Shown here: piece by piece, positions 10,737 through 20,348 of the stretch
Layout of the letters: every line of letters starts with the position of its first letter
Numbering within the stretch: position 1 is the first letter of the stretch
NCBI GenBank assembly: GCA_963682055.1
Contig: OY821747.1
Coordinates: 12,946,258-13,010,257 of the forward strand
Length of the DNA: 64,000 nt
Origin: Primula veris
Lineage: Eukaryota; Streptophyta; Magnoliopsida; Ericales; Primulaceae
Direction: 5' to 3'
Made by a program: the position numbers and the translations under genes
The notes under the pieces: model-generated
Told to the model about the DNA's origin: nothing
The model's database searches: none
What the model saw: only the letters and a program-made list of their open reading frames with translations

Positions 10737-11150
10737 TTAGTCACATTCAACCCAACGTCTTTTAAAATAGCATATACTCATCTTTTCAAGAATATAAGAG
10801 CGAGAAGTTTTTGCAGGCAGAAAAGAATCGTTAAAATAAGTATCACTAATACCGCTTGATCCACTCTTTGCAAGAATATCCGTCGTATTTTTTTTGTCTC
10901 TCCCGAAGTAGTTTGAATTGTCACTTAACATATCCATAAATAATAGTATATTATCCAATAAATTGCTGTATTCATTATCTATTCTTATTTTTCCTTGAAA
11001 CCAATTAGTCGGAATTTGAGAGTTCGTTTCCACTGTAACTTCACTAACATCCAAGGAATAGCAAATTTTCAAACCAAACAATATAGATTCTAGCTCAGCG
11101 AAATAAAATGTGGATGAAAAAAACTCCACAATAAACAAAGTCAAATACAT
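10737..11150 (-). pseudogene. RNase H-like (RVT_3-type) fragment (unit A)
   Basis: A 137-residue open frame contains FAELESILFGLKIC, then EVTVETNSQ, a spacer helix region and DILAKSG. This is the order of the second half of plant RVT_3/RNase H-like domains (AELxAxxxGL, the VExDS strand, then ADxLAKxG), usually derived from LINE-type retroelements. The N-terminal half with the first catalytic Asp is absent; a TAA lies upstream in frame. The expected Asp of VExDS is Asn here, so it is unlikely to be catalytic. It is independent of the plus-strand genes. Copies: 29486-29899 (B, intact frame), 37606-37759 (C, truncated and frameshifted), 49054-49467 (D, one stop). Confidence 0.6.
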
Positions 11151-12594
11151 CCCAAACGGAAAAAGTAATTCTTAAAACAGAAAGTTACAATTGATAAAAA
11201 AAACAAAAATAAAGAGGAATAAACTTTAAAGTCTCCGGACTAGTATACTTTTGCTTTGCGATGAAGTACATGATCGGGTCATATATAGAACGAACGGAGT
11301 AGTTACGCCGTTTAAAAATTAATAGATTTACTAATTTTATCATAAACATTATTTACAAATTATAAATGAAAATAAAATTCATGCAGTTTTAACCCTTAGA
11401 AAATGATCATATGAGATTGATTGTTAATACGTTATATGTACTGTAATATTTGATATTGCACTTTTATCCCGTTTACACAATTAATTTACTAATTTCTCAT
11501 CACAAGTGAATCGGTAATATAAAAAAATAAAATTATGTAAGTAGATTATAATAAAATAATCTCCTAATCTTTATTTAATTTAAGTTTTATTTTATTTTTG
11601 AAATAAAAAAAATTCTAATATTGATTGTTGGACCAAGACTTAGCATAGGCGTAACGACGAAATATCTGAATAGTCAAATAGATAGAAAATTCAACGCCAC
11701 TTCAATGAGCTGATAACATCTATTGGAATGGATACTCAACTATATAGCGATAATTATTGTCGACAAAATGCAAGGAATTCCGGTTCCGTTTCACTAGCAA
11801 TTAGCAAATTAAGAACACAAATTAAGATTTATCAAAATAAATATTGAACGCAAAGATTTACCAAAATAATTGAACACGTTCAGTTGTATTAGTACCACGT
11901 CTCTTGTATCTTAATATTCTTTTACTAATATATATAATTACTTACACAATTTTTGTTTTTGGAATTAATACACATTGCTTTATATGGCACTAGTTAATTA
12001 ACCACGTCACTTTGTATAATTAAGTACACAAGTGTTAATTCTTCTAATAGAAAAAAATGATTCTTATCCTTTTTATTATCACCACTTTCACGAGAAATCT
12101 GTTTCGGTACACCATTAACTAAAAGTAACATTAATTGCTGACAGTCCATAAATACTAGTGAAAAGTGAAAACAATAATTGTTGTTACCTATTTAAGCTTT
12201 AAATATAGGTACATAGACATCTTAGAAAGAAATGAAAGTTTTAATAAAATCAATGTTGATATTTAATATAATTAAATCATGAATATTTGATTCATTGCAT
12301 CTTTTAAATATTTAGTTCGATGGGAATATCTGATCAGGAAAGTTAATTACTATCTACATGCAATTAAGAAATTTTTTTAGTCATTTTCTATTAAAATGGC
12401 TATTATTCATTTCTCAGGGTATATAAGTTGCGTCGGTGAAAAAAAAATCCAGAACCATTTAACAAAATTACAAAATTTTAATTAGATGAATAGGAGACAG
12501 TTTCTGAAACAAATGGCTGATAAGTACAATATAATCATAGGCTCATGATGGATATATATGTTTATAGCTTTGTTAAACATTATAAGCCCTGGTT
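11151..12594. other. AT-rich spacer upstream of the neprosin relic (unit A)
   Basis: No gene recognised. The signal-peptide exon expected for a neprosin gene would fall here or in 12595-12870 but I cannot identify it. In unit C the counterpart of roughly 10890-12304 is replaced by unrelated DNA. Confidence 0.6.
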
Positions 12595-12870
12595 GTGTTG
12601 GAGGTTTACAAATTTTTACTAAAAATAGTTTCAGACCCAAACCGAGAGGGACTATCAGGACAATCGAGGTTCACTTTATCGCATCTTTTATATCAAGTTG
12701 CGAGTGAGAATCCATGGTGGGGCCCTACGCTAGTCTCTCTTGTAGATTTAGTCGAGGTGCGCGTGAACAACGCTGGCCCGAACACCACGATTTATATTTG
12801 TATATATATATATATATATATATTTACTTTCGTAGAAGATATATTTGTCTATATTTTTTATCCTTTTTAA
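12595..12870 (+). other. unrecognised 91-codon open frame 5' of the neprosin relic
   Basis: Open from a TTG to TAA, in the same frame as the neprosin exon that follows at 12886. The first part (SDPNREGLSGQ, SENPWWGPTLVSLVDL) looks protein-like but matches nothing I know; the last third is a translated (TA)n tract. Copies: 31331-31606 (B), 40991-41266 (C, same protein), and about 50917-51204 (D, interrupted by TAA). It may hold an upstream exon or be chance. Confidence 0.3.
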
Positions 12871-12885
12871 TTTTGATTTATGCAG

Positions 12886-14447
12886 GTTCTTGACAACGGT
12901 GAGATGATCGATTGTGTACTAATTTTCTTTAAGCAACCGGCATTTGAAAATCCACTACTCAAGGATTAAAGGTTTAAAATTTTGGGTTTACATATATATG
13001 AAAGTATATTTATTTTTTTAGTGAAATTCGAAAAACTAGTCTTTTAATAAATCAACAATTATATATTTTATGTCCAAAAGACATTATATTTGTCCTTCGT
13101 TATATGATAATCTGAAGCGAATTGAGTACATTATTAAAGCATACTTTTAATATGCTAAAATTTTGAGTGAAGTAACTAGATTTTATTTATTTTGTTCACT
13201 ATCCCCAGTAAGAAATAAGATCAGCGTTCATAAGGTGGGAAAATTCCGAGAATTGTCTGGATTATATTTTATTTAGGTAGAAATTAACTAACACAGAAGC
13301 GATTGTGTCACTCTCTTTATTTGATGTCAACAACATCGTTTTTCGTCATAAGTATTGGGCTATTAAGTTAGGAAAAAGTGACAAATATACTCAAGGTTCA
13401 AGTAAATTAATATATATGTTTCCCATTCTATAGTTTTATTTCATATATACTAAAAACATTTTAGAAACATTTGGATAGTTTCACATATATAAAAGACAAT
13501 ATGATTTTTGTGATTATTATTTATTCGAGTGAGACGACAATTGATCATGTTCCGAAGTAAATATTCGATTTTTTTAAAAAAAAAAACAAAATTAAAAAGA
13601 GGACCCGGCTATGAAATCAAGTAACATAGGTATATGTTCACCCTTGCATAGTGTGCATCGTCTTAAATGCTTGCTTATAATCATCATTATGAATATGAAT
13701 ACATAATATTAACAAGATAAATAACATGTCTTAGAAATTTTTCCTAATGAACAATATATATCGTTGTTTTATGTTGAAACAGATAAAGGCTAGCTCATAT
13801 CCAACTGTCTTAGACAAAACGAATGATACTCAACCAAAAATAACCCAGAGTAAAAACATATACGGTGAGTGTCCCGATGGAACAATTCCGATCAAAAGGG
13901 CTTGGAATAACTGTGATGCTACTCATCAGAAATATAGCAATGATGCTACGCATTTTTCGGACCGATGGAGATATTTTTAGTAATTATATCGCCAATTATA
14001 CACCAGAATTCTAGCTAACCCCACAAGCAGAAAAATAAAATCAAAACATTAGAGCTATATATCTTTAGATTTCGAAAAACCATAAGGAAATTAATTGCAA
14101 ATTTATAGTTATATCTTTTGTGTGTGTTAAGTATGCCAATGCTCTCCATGACAGCAATTGCCAAGGTGGAAAGGCGCTTCCTAACATGTGGAACCCTAGA
14201 GTCTTAAATCGAAAAGAGCGAAGCCTATCACAAATTTAGGTTGTGTCTGGGATCCGGGGATGAATTGAATTCCACTCAAGCTGGTTGGGTGGTAAGAGTT
14301 CATTTGCATTAGTTGTGTCTTTCATTTGTTTTCAATATCGCTCACTGATAATTTCTTTTCGTCTAATATATTTACTTCTTAATTTACAGGTTTATTCGGG
14401 CAAATATGGTAGTCGTAAACCAAGATTTTTTATATACTACGTACATG
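12886..14447 (+). pseudogene. neprosin (DUF239)-like gene relic, unit A
   Basis: Four exon-like blocks. 12886-12971 follows TTTATGCAG and encodes MIDCV...KQPAFENPLLKD, the neprosin activation-peptide signature, ending in TAA at 12967-12969. 13783-13980 follows GAAACAG and encodes KASSYP...QSKNIYGECPDGTIPIKR. 14132-14291 encodes GGKALPNMWNPRVLN and SLSQI, then TAG at 14237-14239 where the family has Trp, then a frame change before ELNSTQAGW and GTAAGA. 14390-14447 encodes YGSRKPRFFIYYVHG before GTGAGT. Neprosins are secreted prolyl endopeptidases that use two Glu residues; the rest of that catalytic domain is absent, as is a signal peptide. The stops and frameshift are shared by all four copies, so the gene was dead before amplification. 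Confidence 0.8.
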
Positions 14448-15237
14448 GTGAGTTATGCTAACAACTTTTTTTGTTATTTAAATATATATCTTTATGAAAT
14501 AAGAATTGGCTTGCTCCTCAAAATTTATTAATTCTCAAGCATGCCTTTTATAAGAATCACTGCGTTACTGTTATGCCAAAGTTAGTATTATGTTTTTAGG
14601 ACAAGACTTACTTCATTTTAGACAATTGATTTATATTTACATTTAGTATAATCACAAAAAAAATTAATATATATATATATATATATATATAAATTCATAT
14701 ATATATATACTAGTAATCGTGCCCCACGCGTTGCGTGTGCGGCACGTAATACAATAAAAAAATATAAAATATGTATAGTTATGATATAAATATGTGGATA
14801 ATACAAAAAAAAAAAACATAGTTTAAGATTTAAATTAATGTTTTGTTGTTAAAGAGTAATAAATAGTTTTATTAGTTTTTACTTTTTATATTTTTATGTG
14901 AGTATGGTATTATTGTAATTAATATAAAGGTTTAGAGGTAATTTTATAATAAAATGGCTAAATTGGACAGTCTCATTTGACTTAGGTTGACTTGTTATAA
15001 TAAAATGATATATATATTGATTTTTTTGTTGTTTTTTCGGTTTTACATCACTCGGTTCGGTTTTCTTCGGGTTTTTTCGATTCGGTTTTATAGTAAACTG
15101 AGACCGGACCGAATAGTACTATATTTTGTAGTAATTGTACAATAATATGTTACTAGGCTATATTTTGGGAGATTTATTTGTATTTAGAAATGAGTCTTTT
15201 GTGCATGTATGAGTTGTCATACAATTAGTGGTAAATT
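14448..15237. other. AT-rich spacer with (TA)n and a GC hairpin (unit A)
   Basis: Where the rest of the neprosin catalytic domain should be there is instead a (TA)n tract at about 14667-14708, a GC-rich hairpin (14718-14746) and, at about 15027-15110, a degenerate TTCGGTTTT-type repeat. No coding exon seen. Confidence 0.6.
14718..14746. repeat. GC-rich hairpin in AT-rich DNA
   Basis: CGTGCC...GGCACG outer stem with an inner CACGCG/TGCGTG pairing, directly after a (TA)n tract and CTAGTAAT. Similar hairpins mark the ends of some plant transposons, such as Helitrons, but no second end is identified. Copies at 43113-43141 (C, one stem base changed) and 53067-53095 (D); unit B lost the left half near 33420. 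Confidence 0.5.
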
Positions 15238-15405
15238 GACAAGTGTTAGACATGTGTCATGAGTTGAAAGACACACATGACAAGTGTCATAATGTATTCT
15301 GTACACATGCCAAGTGTCATCATGTATGCTATACACATGACAAGTGTTTGCACATATGTCATGTTTTAATTAAACACATGATAAGTGTTAGTACACATGT
15401 CATTC
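15238..15405. repeat. palindromic minisatellite (unit A)
   Basis: About five degenerate copies of an ACATGACAAGTGTCAT-type motif spaced 25-35 bp. The core ATGACA-AG-TGTCAT is itself an inverted repeat. A Cys/His-rich open frame across it is an artefact of the repeat. Copies: 33918-34085 (B), 43630-43772 (C, one repeat lost), 53578-53745 (D). Confidence 0.75.
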
Positions 15406-15483
15406 ATGAATGGGAAAGTTGCATGCCTTGTGAAAACTGTTATGCCATTTGCCATTTGTTTAGTATACTTGCTGCACTGTATA

Positions 15484-15971
15484 GAATTATTATCTCTAAG
15501 GCATTGTGTCTTTGTTGATAGTTGGCCATCTTCAAAAGAAGAAAAGTGTCGAGGGAAAAGAAAATCATCAGATCAATATGTGTGCCTTTAACCAAGTCTT
15601 CACTTATTAGGATAAACGGAATATATGTAGGCCTTAGTGATGTGATGGAAGGTCAAAAAAATATAAGCAAGTGTAAGCATTTCTCCATATAGTAAGTATA
15701 TTTATTCAATACATATTTGTATGTTCACGCTGGGTGAATAAATAAAACTATGTATTGAATAAACAGACTTATCGTATAGAGAAGTGTTCACACTTGCTCA
15801 AATTTTGTTGATCGTCTATCACATTAGTAAGGTCTGTATAAATTATATTTATCCTAGTGATTGAATATTTGGGTAAGGACACACGCATATTGATCTGATA
15901 ATTTTATTCTCGCTCAGCACTTTTCTTCATGTGAAGATGACCAACTATCAACAAGAAATTAGAGATAATTC
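15484..15971. repeat. long inverted repeat (fold-back) at the A/B junction
   Basis: Left arm 15484-15715 and right arm 15749-15971 are imperfect reverse complements around a 33-base centre that itself has a TTCAC/GTGAA mini-stem. Pairs easily seen include ATCAGATCAATATG with CATATTGATCTGAT, GAGCAAGTGTGAAC-type segments, TTTATTCAATACATA with TATGTATTGAATAAA, and the outer ends TTGTTGATAGTTGG with CCAACTATCAACAA. No protein is encoded. It could be a MITE/fold-back element; terminal target duplications are not clear. Confidence 0.85.
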
Positions 15972-16596
15972 CTCTAAAAAAATCAACCAAATCAATGAAT
16001 TGGAGTAAACTTGTCACCTCAATGGATTAAACAATATCATTTACATCCAATTATATATACGGCAACGTGGGAGTATAAGTCTCCAACTTCAAAATAAATT
16101 CTTTTTTTTAAGATGTAAAGTATTAGGGTTGTTTTTTATGAAATCATACAATAACAAACACTAAAGTTCAAAATCCATCTTTTCCGAGAACTATTTAATG
16201 GCCAAATAAAACCTCATGGGAAGCAACATAGAAACCTAACCAACAACTAAAAATGGTATAAATCATCCCCATTTAATTATCAACATCAATCTAATTCAAA
16301 TGAGAAATGAAAAAGGCTCCAATACCTAGTTGTATGTTAAGCAAGATTGTTAAAGAAAATAACCCACACAAACATCAACATCAATTGGGCTTATCATTGA
16401 AATGATAACACTAAGGACTAGGGGAAAAAATCATGTAACCACAATAAATCAACTTATTAAAAATTAAGGATTAAAATAAAAACATAGGTTTGGAACATTG
16501 GTGAATAGGTAACAAAACTAGAACATAACAATAGTAGGAGATGGTACCTTTATATATTGTAGGTTGGATTGTCAGCAATAACCGTAAACCCAAAAA

Positions 16597-16887
16597 AATG
16601 GTGACATTTACTCGAAACAAGACGAAGATGATGATGATGAAGACGACGATAACTCGTATGACAAGAGTGAAGTTTCGTCATCCGACCCTTCGCCTATTTC
16701 CTATTGAAGAGATTATCAATTATATCCACTTGATCACAACAAAAGTGTGGTTTATATTAATAATAAAAGAGAAAACGTACTGGTTGTGACTGGTTGTAAG
16801 AGCTGCTTAATGTACTTCATGGTCCCGAAACAAGAATCGATTTGTTCCAAATCTTGTGGTGAACTCTTTCACTTTGACCAATCCTAA
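16597..16887 (+). pseudogene. acidic/zinc-ribbon protein relic (unit B)
   Basis: Copy of the relic at 6630-6920 with the same acidic run, Ser-rich stretch and CKSCLMYFMVPK ribbon, ending TAA 16885-16887. The shared TGA is at 16705-16707. The second Cys pair reads CSKSC here instead of CSKCC in unit A. Confidence 0.6.
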
Positions 16888-19800
16888 GCCGGCTAGACCT
16901 GTAGTGTTCTCATTTGCTAACTTTAAACACCATCGGACCCGAGTACACATGTTGTGTTCTCTGTTACATTCAAACAAGTGAACGGGTGCCTTCCCTGCTG
17001 GTAATTTCTCCTCTTTTGAGGACTTGTCGCAATTTGTTGCTTTTTTGAATACATCTTTTATATGCTGAAGCTTTTGTTTTTTCTGATTTTGTTTCAAGAT
17101 ATGAATCAGCCCTCGACCTGACTTATTAAGGCCGTTAGGTGAGCTCGCGAAATCGTAAGTAAGTTAGCGCAAAAAAATCTCAGGGTAACTGGATCGACCC
17201 GGCTGGGCCGTTAAGATCTCCATGGTTAGGAATTGATATTCAAGCATATGTTTCGAGGTAGTGCTTTCCTTACTCATCCATTTTTTGATCCGAATATGTT
17301 ATAAAACGTAAGTAATTCACAACTCGGAGATTTGAAAATATTTGCAGGCCAGCCAAAACGACATTTGCTCACTACATGATGTTGCACATTTGCGACTGCA
17401 AAGACACTAGTTCCTGGTGACCCTTTTGTGTTCTTAAGGTACCTCATTGTATTCTTATTTTTTATTTTTATATGTGTCACTTTTTTGAGTCATACAAAGG
17501 TCTCAACTTGTTTAAGGCTTTACCCCTTTTCTTCTTGCCTTTTCTGGTTGAGGGCTACTTTTTTTTTGGTTTTTCTTTGGTAAGAAATGCTTAAGTTTGA
17601 TGCTTTTTTCTCAACATCAAGAAATTTATCTTATTCGGTTAAAATAGGCAACAAAACAACCAGATAAACTATATAATCGGTGGTAAAATACTTTTGTTTA
17701 ACATGCACAATTTGCTTTTCTAGGGGTGAGGTCAGGGGAGCAGCGTATGGGAGTTAGCTAGGCGTGTGTCGCCATAGCAAAACACAACGCCAACATCATT
17801 TGTATCCAGCCAGAATATGCATTTTGGCGTACTGGCTACCGTCTCTCATCCCTTCTCTACTAATACCATCTTCCTGGTCCACTATAAGCCACGGTAACTA
17901 AGATCGAACCACATCATTCTTGTTTGGTTATCGTATTAAGCTAAGTTTTTTGCTTAAACCTTAGTCTTAGTTGTTTTATCAGCTTCACAACTGTGCTTTT
18001 CTAGTTGTTTGGCCGGAAAATTATAGAAACATCTTTTTTCTGGTGCAAGTAAATTCTTGAAACAAGGCTGAATGAGCGTAGTTTTGTTCTCAACCTCAAA
18101 AGTTCCAGCTTACATGCTTAAAAGTTATTGCCAAACAAGACCATAGGTTCTACTCTATGAATTGCATACATTCTTAAGAGCACCTTATATTGGTCTAACA
18201 TGTCGCTTACGATAACAATTATCAGGAGTAGCAGATTCATCATTAGGGTGCATAATTACCTTGAATATGTAAACAACTGTTTTGCAGTTGGGATGAAGTT
18301 CAAGATGAGATTTATTTAAGCTGGTTTTTATTTCGTAGAAAATTAGGGTTGACATGTTTTTGACTTAATTCCCTTTCAAGGTAAAACTTCATGTACTTGA
18401 TGGAGATTCACTTCAATAAAGTGACTTGTATATGCATACTGTACTAAGTATAGTATGTTGCTCCACTAAGAAATGAAATTGCCCGTTAGCACTTATTGGG
18501 AAATAGGCTCAAAATATGGAAGAAAAATCTAGGCTAATTTTGCTTGTTTCGTTGTCATTGTTGTTAAGATTGTGCTTATATTAGAAACACTAAGATTAAT
18601 GCTCGGTCATGCATATGAGCTCATTGAGATCCTCTCCTTAGTAAATCGATATTTATTGGTGTCAACTTATACCTAAGAGTTTGTATTAAATTGTATGATT
18701 TGTCTTTTCAAATCACTGATCATGTCAGAACCCTAACAAGAGTACAATACTAATTTCACGCGAATACATTCTTCTCATGATCTTCATACTTGTCCACTAA
18801 ACCATTGGCCTTTGTTTAGTTGCAGCTTTTGAGCTTGGTATTCTGTTTTAAAATGGTTAAAGGCTGGTGATTTGGTTCGAAAAAGGTTTCAAGGTTTTAC
18901 TGAAAGAGCCTAGCCTAGTTTTGAACCTCAACATATCCAGCTTACAACAATCAAATAATCCAATATACTATACGTTACAGATATAAAACTGAATAATTTT
19001 AAATCAATCCTATCCCATCAACCTAATTTTAAGCGTATTTTTCTTATTTCTTGCAGCCTTTCCAACTATTGCTTCCATTACTCCGCTTCCCCGACCATCC
19101 TCCGTTAATTTATGGCGTGGACTTAAGAAGTCCGGCTTTTGGGTGCTTCTCGGCCTGCTCACAAGTCACCACTACTGCCACCTATCATCGAAGAAATCAG
19201 GTAGTGATCGTAGGAACTATCATGTAATTATGAAAACGAATAGAAAAAATCTGCATGCATCACTGTCAATTTGAAGATAAATTGAAAAGGCGAAGAAGAT
19301 CCTCAAATGTAGAAGCGAGATTGTTTCTCGAGTAATGATTGACAGAGGATACACTGGTTAAAGTAGCCTAAAAAAGAGAGACATGTTTTTTTTTTCTTTA
19401 TATGTAATTTTTTACAGTGAGCAACTGTGACATGTTTTATACTTTTCTTCAATATTAGTGCAAATAGTTATAGGACGACCGATGATTTGAAAGACAAGAA
19501 AGTAGTGCTTTCAGCTTACTGAGCAATTTTTTTTTATTTAGAATACATTGTTGGAGAAAGAACACATATGCTTATTGAGCAATTATTTACGAATGATGTG
19601 GACAGAAAAATAACGAGTTTGGTGAAGCTACAATTTGATTTTTCAACTGATAACAAGGTCATGAATTTATGAGTATCTTTTTTCTTACGTATAGATTTAT
19701 GGGAAGAAAAAGTTTTATCAATAAATAGGGTAAATGAAAAAAAACACATTTCATAGACGACTTCAGAAAAACAACAAATTGGGTCTCATTTACTTATCAT

Positions 19801-20348
19801 GAATATATGATAGTATAATTTTCTTACGCATGGATTCATGTGTAGAAAAAGCTACCACAACAAATAGTATAATTAGAAAAACACTTCATCTTAAATGACT
19901 TGGAAAAAAAAAAAACATTGATGTGTATTAAAATACTGATATCAAACTAAAAAAGGAACAAAAACAATTGGGTCAAATAATAGTTTATAAAGAATGATGT
20001 ATAGATGAACATACCTTTCACTCTATTTTGATAAATTAAAATACTCAAAACAAGCTAAAGGTAAACAGATATCATGACATGAATACGAAAGGAACAAAAA
20101 AATCTGGGTCAAATAATAATTTATAAAGCATGCTATTTTGATAAAACAGAAAAAGAAAAAAAAAGGTAAATTTCATATGTCAAACCACAAATATTTAAAG
20201 ACTCTTTGAAAAAAAACATAAATTAAAGAGTTCAGTACAAATAAATAGGGTTCCATACGTACCCATATTTATAGCACTTCCATAAAGAGATATAAGGAAT
20301 TAGCTGTGATTTTACGAAGGTAAGTATCAAATGAGTGGGGTCAAAGAG
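16888..20348. other. spacer of unit B up to element 2
   Basis: Counterpart of 6921-10298 in unit A, including the exon-like segments (about 19056-19199 with an intact TTGCAG acceptor, and 19541-19672). A 103-bp GC-richer segment at 17112-17214 with two GGCCGTTA motifs replaces 29 bp of unit A. AAGAG at 20344-20348 is the left target-site copy of element 2. Confidence 0.65.
20344..20348 (+). repeat. target-site duplication of element 2, left copy
   Basis: AAGAG abuts TGTAACATCC; the right copy is 29051-29055. The uninterrupted site in unit A reads TCAAAGAGTTTGG. Confidence 0.95.

Larger units (their letters stand above)
5972..15938 (+). repeat. tandem unit A of the ~9.97-kb array
   Basis: Starts, by my phase choice, at GACCAACTATC, the point where element 1 adjoins the array; the same string recurs at 15939, 34622, 44309 and 54282. 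Unit A is 9,967 bp and carries the full set: zinc-ribbon relic, exon-like stretches, RNase H-like fragment, neprosin relic, minisatellite, long inverted repeat. It shares a GC-rich 29-bp junction (about 7142-7170) with unit D, whereas units B and E have a 103-bp sequence there. Its right half (12.30-15.94 kb) is nearly identical to the right half of unit C. Confidence 0.95.

Noticed and set aside
15243..15518. Cys/His-rich 91-codon frame (also 33935, 43670, 53586)
   Set aside because: The Cys and His codons come from the palindromic minisatellite; the frame changes length with repeat loss in unit C.
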